64,000 nt of DNA from Saprospiraceae bacterium (GCA_016714895.1 JADKBV010000011.1:1240001-1304000); one strand, 5' to 3'; shown: positions 37,015-46,918, counted from the stretch's first letter. A program made the numbers and translations. The notes: generated from the sequence alone by a model not told the origin.

Positions 37015-38622
37015 ATGACATCTTTAACAACCATTGATATTATCATCGTTATTGCCTGGCTGGTATTTATGATGACCTTCGGAATCATTGTTTCCTTCAG
37101 AAGTAAAAAGAAAACGGCACAGGATTATTTTCTGGCATCCAATTCTATTCCCTGGTGGGCAGTAGGTGGGTCACTGATCGCTGCTAATATCTCTGCAGAA
37201 CAATTTATCGGGATGTCGGGTTCCGGATATGCTCTTGGTTTTGCCATTGCAGCTTACGAACTCATGGCGGCTATAACCCTTATTTTGGTTGCAAAATTTT
37301 TATTGCCGGTGTATATCAATAAACAGATTTACACCATGCCGCAGTTTCTCGAACAAAGATATAACAAATCTGTTCGTAGTGGCTTGGCCATATTTTGGGT
37401 ATTACTTTTTGTTTTTGTAAATATTACTTCCGTATTGTATTTGGGGGCATTGGCTCTTGAGTCCATAACCGGTATTTCCATGTTGTACAGTATTTTATTT
37501 TTGGGAATTTATGCAGCAACTTTTTCGATAACAGGAGGGTTAAAAGCGGTGGTATGGACGGATGTTGTTCAGGTGATTGCTTTGGTACTGGGTGGTTTGG
37601 TGGCTACATACGGCGTTTTGGACATTGTTGGCGGGGGAATTATTGATGGACTGAAAGAATTGATCGCCCGGGCTCCTGAAAAATTTGACATGATCATAGA
37701 GAAAGGCACGATGATGATACCTGATGGGAAAGGCGGATTAAAAGATGCGTATATGGATCTTCCGGGTATCAGTGTTCTGATCGGAGGAATGTGGATTGCC
37801 AATTTATATTATTGGGGCAGTAATCAATATATAATACAACGGGCACTGGCTTCCAAATCATTGGATGAGGCTCAGAAAGGAGCGGCCTTTGCTGCGTTTA
37901 TAAAGGTTTTTTTACCATTGATTATCGTCATTCCGGGTATTGCAGCCTATGTATTGGGCGCTGAATTAACCAAATCCGATCAAGCGTATTCATGGGTGTT
38001 GAACAATCATGTAGCTTCCGGATTAAAAGGAATCACGCTGGCGGCATTAATAGCTGCAATCGGTTCTTCAGTTGCAGCCATGGTCAACAGTACATCGACG
38101 ATTTTTACTTTGGATATTTATCAGCATATTTTCCTGAAACCAAGTGAAACAGAAGAAATTAAACAGGATAAGTTAGTAAAAGTGGGTAAAATATCCGCAT
38201 TGGTTGCCCTTATCGTTGGAATGGTAGTGGCGCCTTCTTTGGGTACACTCGATCAGGCCTTTCAGTTTATTCAGGAATTTACAGGATTTATAAGTCCGGG
38301 TGTGGTTGCGATCTTTTTGTTGGGAATGTTTTGGAAAAAAACATCAGCCAATGCAGCTTTTACCGCAGTTTTGATCTCGATTCCGCTCTCAGCTATCTTT
38401 AAGTTTTTTACACCTGAATTGCCGTTTATTGACAGAATGGGTATTTGTTTTTTGATTATCGTCGGACTTATGGTTTTAATTTCTTACATAAACAATAAAG
38501 ACAAAGACGATCCGAAAGCCATTTATTTTGATGCAGGATTGTTTAAAACAAGTACCACCTTTAATGTTATGGCTATCATCATTACAGCTATGGTTGGAAC
38601 CATTTATTATTTGTTCTGGTAG
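37015..38622 (+). CDS. Sodium:solute symporter (SSS family, SGLT-like)
   Basis: 535 residues from the ATG at 37015 (MTSLTTIDIIIVIAWLVFMM), with ~14 membrane helices. Family landmarks are DYFLASNSIPWWAVGGSLIA, NISAEQFIGMSGSGYALG, the GG-L-K-AVVWTDVVQ stretch and ALIAAIGSSVAAMVNSTSTI. This places it among SGLT-like Na+/sugar (or similar solute) symporters of the inner membrane. The substrate cannot be read from sequence. A long loop with a Lys/Gly-rich stretch near residues 215-245 is typical. It is followed after 20 nt by a TonB-domain gene. Confidence 0.93.
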   Translation: MTSLTTIDIIIVIAWLVFMMTFGIIVSFRSKKKTAQDYFLASNSIPWWAVGGSLIAANISAEQFIGMSGSGYALGFAIAAYELMAAITLILVAKFLLPVYINKQIYTMPQFLEQRYNKSVRSGLAIFWVLLFVFVNITSVLYLGALALESITGISMLYSILFLGIYAATFSITGGLKAVVWTDVVQVIALVLGGLVATYGVLDIVGGGIIDGLKELIARAPEKFDMIIEKGTMMIPDGKGGLKDAYMDLPGISVLIGGMWIANLYYWGSNQYIIQRALASKSLDEAQKGAAFAAFIKVFLPLIIVIPGIAAYVLGAELTKSDQAYSWVLNNHVASGLKGITLAALIAAIGSSVAAMVNSTSTIFTLDIYQHIFLKPSETEEIKQDKLVKVGKISALVALIVGMVVAPSLGTLDQAFQFIQEFTGFISPGVVAIFLLGMFWKKTSANAAFTAVLISIPLSAIFKFFTPELPFIDRMGICFLIIVGLMVLISYINNKDKDDPKAIYFDAGLFKTSTTFNVMAIIITAMVGTIYYLFW

Positions 38623-38642
38623 TATTTTAAAATTTACGCTAT

Positions 38643-39119
38643 ATGGTTTACGCTCTGCACGTTATTTTAGTTTTCTTAATTGTTGGAACGACACCCACAC
38701 CGGAAGGCCGGCAAAAACAAATCTGTACAAATAGTCAGGTGTTATTGTCGTCCGGGGATACATTATCAAAAGAGCCTAGATATTTTCATAAAGATTGTGA
38801 AAAAATAACAGAGGAAACCGAAAAAGGTAAATGTGCAAATCAAAAAATGTACATGGAATTTTATCGTGAACTCAGATATCCTGCCTTAGCAAGGGAAAAC
38901 GGTATTCAGGGTACAGTAGAAGTTTCTTTAACGATTTCAAAAGAAGGTTATATCAAAGATGTCAGGTTGATTAAAGACATCGGCGGAGGCTGCGGCAAAG
39001 AAGTTGTCAGCTATTTCCAAAAAATGAAAGACCAGCATGTCCTATGGATTCCCGCGTTTCAGGATGGTTTAGCTGTGGAATCAGAAAAAATAATCCCGGT
39101 GAATTTCAGATTGGATTAG
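38643..39119 (+). CDS. Secreted TonB C-terminal-domain protein
   Basis: 158 residues. It has a signal-like N-terminus (MVYALHVILVFLIVG) and then a variable Cys-containing segment. The TonB-family C-terminal fold is clear at about 75-157: YRELRYPALARENGIQGTVE, VSLTISKEGYIKDVRLIKDI, ending IIPVNFRLD. In this short form there is no Pro-rich spacer, so it may not span the periplasm to energise receptors; many Bacteroidota proteins use the domain otherwise. It lies 20 nt after the symporter gene. Confidence 0.85.
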   Translation: MVYALHVILVFLIVGTTPTPEGRQKQICTNSQVLLSSGDTLSKEPRYFHKDCEKITEETEKGKCANQKMYMEFYRELRYPALARENGIQGTVEVSLTISKEGYIKDVRLIKDIGGGCGKEVVSYFQKMKDQHVLWIPAFQDGLAVESEKIIPVNFRLD

Positions 39120-39140
39120 GCATTATTAATCCTTTTGATT

Positions 39141-40349
39141 TTATCTGATCAGTGTAAAAGAGTCGATTTTTAAAAATTCTTCGCCTTTACATTGATATTT
39201 TACTTTGTAAAAATACAGACCTGACGTCATTGGCTGACCTTTGAAAGTTCCGTCCCATAAAGAAAACTCTGATTGGGCTTCCCAAAGTTTTGCACCGGAA
39301 CGATCAAAAATCTGAAAAAACTCCATTCCCTCCAGTATAAATTGGTTGCTGATACCATAATTTTCGTTCAATCCGTCATTATTAGGTGTGAAGGCTTTGG
39401 GAAGTAAAATTTTGTCACATTCTATATCATTTTCGTCGACTACATAAATTCTGACAGTATCCGTTATCGTACAATGCCTGTAATTGATTACTGAAGTATA
39501 CGTCGTGCTTTCATCCGGAGTAGCAATCGGTGCAAAAGGGTTGGTGAGATCCAGATTGTTTGTGGGAGACCAGCCAGCTGTTTGGGCACAACTGCTACCT
39601 ATGGCTATTGAGACGCTGCTTCCGCTGAATATTGTGGTATCACGGGTGACAATCTGGTCAGGAAATACATAAGATGACTCTATTTCGAGAGGAGAGAGAG
39701 CTCTGTCTGTCCACAGAATATTGTCAAGTTGGCCAGTCATAGACAGACTGCCTAATGTGCTGCACTTATTTGCACCAAAAGTTAAAGGATTTGTTTTACT
39801 GACAGGAATATTTTCGCGGGAGACAAATCGTTCCTGTAATACATTATCCAGATAGTAAAAATATTCAGTTTCGGATTTGACCAATGTAAAACGGTGCCAA
39901 CAATACGCAGGATTAAGTTTGGAAAGATTGATCATAAAATTATTGGAACTGCTTCCCATAAAAAACAAAATTTCGTCGTTTGCGGTCAGATATTTTAAGG
40001 TCATGGTTGAATCATTACCTATACAGTTGGCAGAGGTTGCAAAAATATCCATATCAGACTGTGCATCCACCAAAGTGAAATAAAAATCAAAGGTATAGGA
40101 TTCACGGATAAACAAATCTGAATATGTTGCAGGAAAAACCAATGTGTCATTTCCATCAAAGATCAAACTATTGCCATTTAAACCACAAACACAAGTTGGA
40201 TCTCCCGTTACGGCAAGATCAGCAAAAAGACCTTGAGTTTCTTTATAGTCACAATTGTCAAAATAATATTGAATGGACGTTTGAGACCTGACGGAATAAA
40301 CAGAAAGTAAAATAATAAATAAAGTATATTTTATCTTGAAAAATTTCAT
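39141..40349 (-). CDS. LamG-like secreted protein with gliding-motility (CHU_C, T9SS type B) C-terminus
   Basis: 402 residues. Signal peptide ~1-22. Residues ~45-215 look like a LamG/concanavalin-type jelly roll (GNSLIFDGNDTLVFPATY, ESYTFDFYFTL, HRFTLVKSETEYFYYLDNVL, GQLDNILWTDRALSPLEI). The C-terminal ~85 residues are the type B T9SS domain: LPKAFTPNNDGLNENYGI, FQIFDRSGAKLWE, WDGTFKGQPMTSGLYFYKV. It is the last gene of a minus-strand cluster behind the M4 protease and the YbaB-like gene (5-nt gap). Binding partner unknown. Confidence 0.9.
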   Translation of the reverse strand: MKFFKIKYTLFIILLSVYSVRSQTSIQYYFDNCDYKETQGLFADLAVTGDPTCVCGLNGNSLIFDGNDTLVFPATYSDLFIRESYTFDFYFTLVDAQSDMDIFATSANCIGNDSTMTLKYLTANDEILFFMGSSSNNFMINLSKLNPAYCWHRFTLVKSETEYFYYLDNVLQERFVSRENIPVSKTNPLTFGANKCSTLGSLSMTGQLDNILWTDRALSPLEIESSYVFPDQIVTRDTTIFSGSSVSIAIGSSCAQTAGWSPTNNLDLTNPFAPIATPDESTTYTSVINYRHCTITDTVRIYVVDENDIECDKILLPKAFTPNNDGLNENYGISNQFILEGMEFFQIFDRSGAKLWEAQSEFSLWDGTFKGQPMTSGLYFYKVKYQCKGEEFLKIDSFTLIR

Positions 40350-40354
40350 GAATA

Positions 40355-40666
40355 TTATTTAAAATTTTTGATTAAATCGTCAAAACCGGGAGGAAGAATA
40401 TCGTTGACCATGGCTTGTGAATATTCAGAAGCCAGTTTGTCAACTTTGTTTTTCCATTCAGTAAAACAGGTAATCAATAAATCTTCCAACTCTTCTTTTT
40501 TATCCGGATGCAATAATTCCTGGTCTATGTGCAGGTGATCAAGAGTCATGGCAGCATTGCCTTCCATGGTTATGCCCTGTACATTGGCGCTGACTCGGGT
40601 TGTTGCCAGTTTTTGTTGCATAGCAGCTTCCTGCTCTTTCATATTGTCTAATAGACCGTCAAACAT
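40355..40666 (-). CDS. YbaB/EbfC-like nucleoid-associated protein
   Basis: 103 residues. The pattern (N-terminal helix DGLLDNMKEQEAAMQQKLA, central strands VSANVQGITMEGNAAMTLDH, then HIDQELLHPDKKEELEDLL and a long C-terminal helix) fits the YbaB/EbfC fold, a DNA-binding dimer. The match is by overall pattern and short; identity is less certain than for canonical YbaB next to dnaX/recR. It is wedged between two secreted-protein genes with gaps of 15 and 5 nt, an odd context. Confidence 0.7.
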   Translation of the reverse strand: MFDGLLDNMKEQEAAMQQKLATTRVSANVQGITMEGNAAMTLDHLHIDQELLHPDKKEELEDLLITCFTEWKNKVDKLASEYSQAMVNDILPPGFDDLIKNFK

Positions 40667-40681
40667 GTTTTTTTAATTTTA

Positions 40682-43600
40682 TTATTTTTGAATCTGAATC
40701 ATTTTAACATCATACAATTTGTTTTCCTGGTGTACGGAAACAAAATAGACACCATTCATCCACCCATTGACCGGAAGGGAAAAGGTGTTTTTGCCGGGTT
40801 CAACGGGAAACTTCTGTTCCCAGATTTTGACACCTTTTACATCATGAATGATGATATCAGCGGCGTGTTGTGAAAAACTTTCAAAAGAAACCGTGATATC
40901 CTGAGAGGTCGGATTAGGAAAAACCAACACATTTTTATTTGGTGCATCCACATCTTCATCGGAAGACAAAACTCTTTTGCCGTTAGAAAACCAGGTAGCC
41001 CATCTGAATCCTTCCAGCCAAACAACACCGGTATTGGCTTTAGATTCGATTTTGCTGTCCTGAAGATCTATTCGGGCAATTCTGTATTCGTTGACATCAA
41101 AATTATCAAACATCATTTGATTATCTTTTGTTGAATACGTCGGGTAGGCTAAAACATTATTTTCGAAAATGGTTTCGACAGTGCCGGTTTCGAGGTTGGC
41201 GCCCAATAAATAATTATCGGTACCATCAATATAATCAAAAGCAATAATGTAAGGACTGTTTTTTGAAAATGTCGGATTTCCTGCACTGACGTCATTTGGC
41301 AAAGCAGAAAACAACTTGTCAATACTTCCTAAAGCAAAGGAGTTATTGGCATTATTCCAGACTTTAATAAATCCGATATCCCAGTATGAGATCGTTCCGC
41401 CTGAAGCACTACGAAGTTCGTTTTCAGCATCATACATGATATATTCGCCGGTAACGTCAAACTCCATGGCATCAGCATACAGAACATCTCCGGTCGTCAC
41501 ACCTGAAGTAAAGGTCGGGTTGTACAATTCATAAGTATTAGAAACCACAGAAGAACCTGAAAAGTCAAAAACATACAGGAGATTGTCCAGATCGTCTTCT
41601 AAAGCAGCTACTTTCAGTCCGTCTTTGGAAATGATTACATTTCTCCATACCGGGTCGCTGCCGAGAACAGTTTCAGTTTTTTGATTGGTATTCCAATTGA
41701 TATTGATATAATATATTTTTTTATCAGCTCCTACATAAACGATTTCCGATCCATCGTCTGAGATACTTGGTTTACTGATGATGGATCTGCTTGTCAAAGG
41801 ATTGGCGAAGGAAATCGGTTGTCCTGCGGCATTGGTGATAAACAATCCGTTTTTATTCTGATTGGTAAAAAGAATAAGATCCTGACCCGGATTTTGGGGG
41901 ACATCATTCTGGTAATCATCCTGACTGTCACCAAGAATACCTACATCCGTAAAAGCTTTTTTAGCAGCGGTGACTTCATTGGAGTTGGCTCCGAAAAAAT
42001 CTGTTGCTGCTTTGATCACAGCTACCCTGCAATCTTTAAATTTTGAAGATTTGGTCAGATATTGCGCTAAGGCACGGTAAAACACTCTTTCAGCTACTTC
42101 TTTACCTACTGCTGTGGCAAATAAAAAGAATGCATGGTTGGGAATTCCGCTGTTGATATGTACCCCTCCGTTATCTTCACTACCGGTATATCTTTCATTG
42201 TAATGTTTTGGTTGCCATCCTTTGCTGAACTGGTTGGTCTGAGCACCGTTGTGGGGATTGGACATTGATCTCAGGGCTCCGGAAGGGAATGCTGCTGGTT
42301 TGACAACATCTTCGCCAATATTCCAATCATCCCTGTCGATCATAGCACCAAAAATATCGGCAAATGACTCGTTTAAAGCACCGGATTCACCTTGGTATAC
42401 CAGGTTTGCCGTATTTTGAATGACACCATGTGACATTTCGTGCCCCGCTACATCCAATCCTCTGGCAAGCGGTAAAAATGCGTTGTCACCATTGCCATAA
42501 AACATAGCGGCTCCATTCCAAAAAGCATTACCCATAGAAGAACCATCATCATCAGCCACATTGATGAAAGACACAATATTCCCTTTATTACCGTCTATAG
42601 AATTTCTGTTATGAACGATTCGGAAATATTCAAAAGCTTTACCACCATTATAGTGAGAAGATACTCCCGCCGGTGAATTGACCCAGGTATTATTGGAAGA
42701 AGTTACATGATCATAGTTAAAGTTGTCCTTTGCGGGTGAGGTGTTAAATGCATCAATCGTCCATATAACTCCTTGCGGATCGTCAGGAAAAGATGATTGT
42801 GCCGAAAACATATCTCTCGATGCATCAATCAGATAAAATTTATTGGCAACTTCATACGTGTTGATAGATCTGTTGACATTTAATAAATCTCTGGCTACTG
42901 CCTGGGTTTTTCCATCCAGCAATGTTGGTTTTTCTTCATTTATGACGGCACTTTGATGCAAACACTTACCAAATTTCTGGGTACCAAATCCGTGAAATTT
43001 ACATAATGAAGGATATTTATCGGTTATTTGGCCGGATAAAGCATCGACAAAAATTTCCCATCTGTTGGTAATGTCAGCGTAGGTTGTTATGTGATAGACC
43101 AATACAAACTGATTATTTTCTTTTTTGTAAAGAACCAATTGTGAAGTTGTCCGCTCTCCGGGAAGGAATTTTTTGTGATTTTTTTCCATTTTCTGCCAGT
43201 AACTAAATGCTGAAATAGCTTTTTCTATTGCCTGATCATCGGATACGACCGGTGAGGTTTCCAGCCAATTGATGTCAGCTACATATTTGCCGTTGAGAAA
43301 ATCGAAACCTGCGTTGTCGCCATGAACCATAATCTCTGCTCCGAAAACCGGTATTCCCTTGTAATGCTGAGCCAACTTGACATGGTTTACTCCCAGTTCG
43401 TCGGTGTTGGTCTGAACAGGAACAAATGAAATGTGATCATCCTGGATTTTCATCAGATCTTTAGCTTCATCGATATATGCTGCAGCCTGATCTTCCAAAG
43501 GAAGATTACGAAGGGAAGATTTTGATTTTCCTTCAATATATGTCGGCAATCCTTCCTCATTCAAACTACCTGCTTTCAACTTTGAGGGCCCTTCAAAAAA

Positions 43601-43810
43601 CGGTAGGGTTCCCGGTGTGAATGTAAGGTTTTGGGACGTTGGTGTATTGGTTTTTACATGATCCGGTTTAGGAGACAAAGTATACTCCGGTTTTGATCCG
43701 GAATTTGGATTGGTGCTACCTTGTATTTTTTTGAACTGACCTTCTGCCTGAGGTAACAGGACAACAAAAATCAAAACCAGCAAGGAGAAAAAGGATTTAC
43801 CATTAACCAT
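40682..43810 (-). CDS. Secreted M4 (thermolysin-like) metalloprotease with T9SS sorting domain
   Basis: 1042 residues. Order: signal peptide (1-24), FTP/PepSY propeptide (~80-265), M4 catalytic domain (~275-630), a region resembling beta-propeller or PD40 strands (~650-945; KPSISDDGSEIVYVGADKKI) and a type A T9SS domain (VFPNPTSQDITVSF, NGVYFVSVHQ). The zinc site is complete: H457-E458-x-x-H461 (GHEMSH) with E481 in GALNESFAD; the later HINSGIPNHAFF stretch carries the M4 transition-state His. It heads a three-gene minus-strand cluster. Role: extracellular protein degradation (inferred from family). Confidence 0.95.
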   Translation of the reverse strand: MVNGKSFFSLLVLIFVVLLPQAEGQFKKIQGSTNPNSGSKPEYTLSPKPDHVKTNTPTSQNLTFTPGTLPFFEGPSKLKAGSLNEEGLPTYIEGKSKSSLRNLPLEDQAAAYIDEAKDLMKIQDDHISFVPVQTNTDELGVNHVKLAQHYKGIPVFGAEIMVHGDNAGFDFLNGKYVADINWLETSPVVSDDQAIEKAISAFSYWQKMEKNHKKFLPGERTTSQLVLYKKENNQFVLVYHITTYADITNRWEIFVDALSGQITDKYPSLCKFHGFGTQKFGKCLHQSAVINEEKPTLLDGKTQAVARDLLNVNRSINTYEVANKFYLIDASRDMFSAQSSFPDDPQGVIWTIDAFNTSPAKDNFNYDHVTSSNNTWVNSPAGVSSHYNGGKAFEYFRIVHNRNSIDGNKGNIVSFINVADDDGSSMGNAFWNGAAMFYGNGDNAFLPLARGLDVAGHEMSHGVIQNTANLVYQGESGALNESFADIFGAMIDRDDWNIGEDVVKPAAFPSGALRSMSNPHNGAQTNQFSKGWQPKHYNERYTGSEDNGGVHINSGIPNHAFFLFATAVGKEVAERVFYRALAQYLTKSSKFKDCRVAVIKAATDFFGANSNEVTAAKKAFTDVGILGDSQDDYQNDVPQNPGQDLILFTNQNKNGLFITNAAGQPISFANPLTSRSIISKPSISDDGSEIVYVGADKKIYYININWNTNQKTETVLGSDPVWRNVIISKDGLKVAALEDDLDNLLYVFDFSGSSVVSNTYELYNPTFTSGVTTGDVLYADAMEFDVTGEYIMYDAENELRSASGGTISYWDIGFIKVWNNANNSFALGSIDKLFSALPNDVSAGNPTFSKNSPYIIAFDYIDGTDNYLLGANLETGTVETIFENNVLAYPTYSTKDNQMMFDNFDVNEYRIARIDLQDSKIESKANTGVVWLEGFRWATWFSNGKRVLSSDEDVDAPNKNVLVFPNPTSQDITVSFESFSQHAADIIIHDVKGVKIWEQKFPVEPGKNTFSLPVNGWMNGVYFVSVHQENKLYDVKMIQIQK

Positions 43811-43956
43811 AAAACAACATTTAGAATGAATATTAAAAGAAGATTTATTTATTTTATTGCACTCCGGAAAAAATTAAAGTGTTCCTGAATACAAATGAAT
43901 GTTATTATTTGAAAAGATTTATTAAAAAATTTTGCTCCATGGATACATTCAACCTT

Positions 43957-44421
43957 TTATTTAACAGGATTATCCGGATTTAAGTTCGCTTTTTTGACCA
44001 TAAACATCAGATTCTGATACCACGTGTCATATTCTTTTATCAAAATTTTCTCACCGCCCCAAACTATTTTTTGTTTGTCTGTGTCTGTTGAAACTTCAAT
44101 AAAAAAATACCTGTTTCCGGGATTATCGTAAGGTTTGTTTTTAATATTGAGTATTTTTGGCATGGCAAACATTTGTTTGGTAAAATCAGGATCTGCTGTA
44201 AAAAGTTTTGTTAATACTTTTTCTTCCTCTTTGTATACCATACCTTTTTCCGTAAGGTAGTAATTAGTAACGGCACCTGTGAAACCTCCGCCGTTACCGA
44301 AACTGATGTAATTTTCTTTATGTTCTCCGGGGATAAAAGGAGTGGTTTTGCATGAAAACTGAGTCGTCATAACTACCAGAAATGTTGAAAACAAAAATAT
44401 TCGGAGATTCAACCGGTGCAT
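43957..44421 (-). CDS. Small predicted lipoprotein, function unknown
   Basis: 154 residues. The N-terminus MHRLNLRIFLFSTFLVVM with Cys at position 24 (QFSC) looks like a lipoprotein signal, though the lipobox is loose. The body contains FGNGGGFTGAVTNYYLTEKG, KVLTKLFTADPDFTKQMF and YFFIEVSTDTDKQKIVWGG, a pattern seen in small Bacteroidota periplasmic proteins that I cannot tie to a named family. It stands between the M4 protease and the oxidoreductase genes with gaps over 100 nt. Confidence 0.75.
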   Translation of the reverse strand: MHRLNLRIFLFSTFLVVMTTQFSCKTTPFIPGEHKENYISFGNGGGFTGAVTNYYLTEKGMVYKEEEKVLTKLFTADPDFTKQMFAMPKILNIKNKPYDNPGNRYFFIEVSTDTDKQKIVWGGEKILIKEYDTWYQNLMFMVKKANLNPDNPVK

Positions 44422-44527
44422 AAGATACTTTTATTTTTTTCCTTACGGAAATAATGGATTGAGGTAAAATTATATAAAACTGAGACGTTTGATTTAAAAA
44501 CAATCCCATTTTGTAAATGCTGTAAAA

Positions 44528-45898
44528 TCAATACAAACATTCATTATTTTTTCCGGCAAGGGCAAATACAGGTTTTCTGTGCATCCATTTTCCATTCGTA
44601 AAGTCAGGAAAAGATTGGGGTGCGTTGCCTTCGGCGATGGATTGTTCTGATAAACATGTGATGGCAGCCCATGTTGCATGGTCATAAACATCCAATGGCA
44701 TGTCTTCTTTTCTTTTGAGGGCTTCAATAAATGCGTGTAAAACAAAAAAATCCATTCCGCCATGGCCGGCACCTGATGCTTTTTCACCAAATTTTTGCCA
44801 AAGCGGGTGGTCGTATTGTTTCAGGTAGGAATCGGCATTTTCCCATTTATGGGACGGACTTTTGCCTTCGATGTGAATGGATTTGTTGATGTCCATCCAG
44901 ATACCTTTTGTGCCCTGGACGCGAAAGCCCAGGGAATACGGACGCGGCAGACTGGTATCATGGGTAAGGACAATGCTCTCGCCGTTGTGGGTTTGAATTG
45001 AAGTGATGACCACGTCTCCCAGTGAAAATTTTACCTCCGCATTCGGGTGGTCTTTGCCGCCATTGGGATGGTTTATGATATGTTCGTGTAATCCCCTGGC
45101 TTTTGAAGCCATTGAAGTTAATCTGACAAAACGGTTTCCCCGGTTGATATTCAGCATATTATGAATGGGGCCAATGCCGTGCGTAGGGTAGAGGTCGCCA
45201 TTTCTGTAAACGGAATGTTGGGTTCGCCAGCGGGCTTCGCTAAAACCTTTTTCGCCGAATTCGACACCACCGCCATAAAGTTGTTTTCCGTTATTGAATT
45301 TTACTTCCCTCAGATCGTGCTGATAACCTCCTTCGAGATGGATGAGTTCTCCGAACAGATTTTCTCTTACCATTTGTAAAACGGCCATTACATCTCTCCG
45401 GTAGCAAACATTTTCCAGAATCATAAAAGGTGTCCGTGTTGATTCATAAGCACGCACCAGCTGCCAGCATTCTTCAATACTTGTAGCGCCGGCAACTTCA
45501 CAACCTACCGCTGTTTTGTTTTCCAAAGCATCCAACGACATGATGGTGTGCCATTCCCATGGCGTGGAGATGATGACAGCATCCGGTTTGGTTTGCACCA
45601 AAAGATTCCGGTAATCATACGGTCCTTTGGTAAAAAGTTTTGGCTCGTGGCCTTGTTTTTCTTTGACCAGAAGTTTTGCTTTTTCAGCTTCCGTACCATC
45701 GATGTCACAGATAGCAATGACAGATACATCCTCTCTCAAAAGTGCGAGGGAAAGGGTATCCATACCTCTGGCGCCAACACCAATAAAAGCCAGAGAAATT
45801 TTGTTTTGGTTATGTTTTTGCCCGATCAATGTATCAGGCAGAATACTGGTAGCAGCTGTTACAACCGCCACATCTTTTAAAAAAGTTCTTCTTAACAT
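44528..45898 (-). CDS. Tat-exported Gfo/Idh/MocA family oxidoreductase
   Basis: 456 residues. The N-terminus MLRRTFLKDVAVVTAATSIL carries a twin-arginine motif. The Rossmann fold follows (LAFIGVGARGMDTLSLALL, with CDIDGTEAEKA and VIISTPWEWH) and the EKP-like position is altered (CEVAGATS). The C-terminal half contains GGGVEFGEKGFSEARWRTQH, HGIGPIHNMLNINRGNRFV and AGHGGMDFFVLHAF, as in secreted Bacteroidota members acting on sugars or glycosides. Substrate unknown. It overlaps no gene; RidA ends 9 nt upstream, so the two are probably co-transcribed. Confidence 0.92.
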   Translation of the reverse strand: MLRRTFLKDVAVVTAATSILPDTLIGQKHNQNKISLAFIGVGARGMDTLSLALLREDVSVIAICDIDGTEAEKAKLLVKEKQGHEPKLFTKGPYDYRNLLVQTKPDAVIISTPWEWHTIMSLDALENKTAVGCEVAGATSIEECWQLVRAYESTRTPFMILENVCYRRDVMAVLQMVRENLFGELIHLEGGYQHDLREVKFNNGKQLYGGGVEFGEKGFSEARWRTQHSVYRNGDLYPTHGIGPIHNMLNINRGNRFVRLTSMASKARGLHEHIINHPNGGKDHPNAEVKFSLGDVVITSIQTHNGESIVLTHDTSLPRPYSLGFRVQGTKGIWMDINKSIHIEGKSPSHKWENADSYLKQYDHPLWQKFGEKASGAGHGGMDFFVLHAFIEALKRKEDMPLDVYDHATWAAITCLSEQSIAEGNAPQSFPDFTNGKWMHRKPVFALAGKNNECLY

Positions 45899-45907
45899 AA
45901 AAACAAA

Positions 45908-46297
45908 TTACCCGGGCAAAACGGCAATACAACTTACTTCAACATTAACATATTTGGGCAAATTGGCTACTTCAACCAGTTCGCGGGCAGGAGCTGTGGC
46001 TTCATCAAAATAGGAAGCATACACCGCATTAATCCGGGAGTACATACCCATATCTTTGACAAAAACAGAACATTTGACGACATGGTCAAAAGTAAGTCCT
46101 GCTTCACCGAGGATGTATGAAAGGTTTTTCATGACCTGGTGGGTTTCAGTTTCTATATCTGAAAGTTGTAACTCACCGGTAGACTGATCTATAGCGATCT
46201 GACCGCTTACATACAAGGTATTTCCTGCTAAAACGGATTGGTTGTATGGACCTACCGGACTTGGAGCTTTACTGCTGTTGATTATTTTTTTTGACAC
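45908..46297 (-). CDS. ridA: RidA family enamine/imine deaminase
   Basis: 129 residues. RidA hydrolyses reactive 2-aminoacrylate-type enamines from amino acid metabolism in the cytoplasm. Landmarks are KAPSPVGPYNQSVLAGNTLYVSGQIA, then ETHQVMKNLSYILGEAG and the C-terminal RELVEVANLPKYVNVEVSCIA with the substrate-carboxylate-binding Arg in APARELVEVA. Full length. It is followed after 9 nt by the Gfo/Idh/MocA gene. Confidence 0.96.
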   Translation of the reverse strand: MSKKIINSSKAPSPVGPYNQSVLAGNTLYVSGQIAIDQSTGELQLSDIETETHQVMKNLSYILGEAGLTFDHVVKCSVFVKDMGMYSRINAVYASYFDEATAPARELVEVANLPKYVNVEVSCIAVLPG

Positions 46298-46323
46298 AAA
46301 AAATAGATTTAAGAATAAAATGA

Positions 46324-46734
46324 TTAATTATCTTCTTCTTCAGTTTCACCTGCATCTTCAGAATCAAGGCCCATTTTTTCTTTGTATTTATCAACTTTTT
46401 GTTGGGCTTTGTCTACATCTTTTTCGCATCTGGCTATTTCCTTTTCAGTATATTTTACATTTTTTTCAGCATCTTTTAATTTCATTTTGGCTGCTTTTTC
46501 GCCATTTTTTCCCATTTGTTTTTCGTAGGTAGCTTCAGCTTTGGCGTACATAGCATTGGCTTTTTCATACGATTTTTGGGCTTTTTCAAGTGTTTTCTGG
46601 CTTACTGAAAGATCTTTTTCTGCCATTTTAAGGAATTGATAATCTTTTTCATTTCGTTGTGCCTGAGCTGATTGAGGGATAGTGAAAATCATCAAAATAA
46701 AAATAAACAAGGAAGCTAAGATTTTGTAATTCAT
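46324..46734 (-). CDS. Secreted Lys/Glu-rich coiled-coil protein
   Basis: 136 residues. The signal peptide ends near residue 25 (SAQAQ). The rest is one long Lys/Glu/Ala-rich helix (EKDLSVSQKTLEKAQKSYEK, ARCEKDVDKAQQKVDKYKEK) and an acidic tail. No family is recognised. It lies 26 nt ahead of ridA, possibly in the same unit. A -7-like TACTTTTG lies 65 nt upstream of its start. Confidence 0.75.
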   Translation of the reverse strand: MNYKILASLFIFILMIFTIPQSAQAQRNEKDYQFLKMAEKDLSVSQKTLEKAQKSYEKANAMYAKAEATYEKQMGKNGEKAAKMKLKDAEKNVKYTEKEIARCEKDVDKAQQKVDKYKEKMGLDSEDAGETEEEDN

Positions 46735-46798
46735 GAGAACATACTTTGAAAGGGTGATAAAAAAGATATAACTACATTTATAACATTGATGTTACATG

Positions 46799-46806
46799 CA
46801 AAAGTA
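46799..46806 (-). promoter_or_regulatory. -7 element TACTTTTG upstream of the coiled-coil gene
   Basis: Minus-strand TACTTTTG (TAnnTTTG) 65 nt before the ATG at 46734. No TTG at the usual -33 distance. The element leaves a leader of ~55 nt. Confidence 0.4.
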
Positions 46807-46918
46807 ATCATTGTAGTTGGAATGTATGGAATTTGCGGCAAAATATTTAGCTCACCAAAACATAAAACTATGATTATTAGTACAAAAGCCTTTCTTTTTT
46901 TGAAGATGTCAGGTGGGT

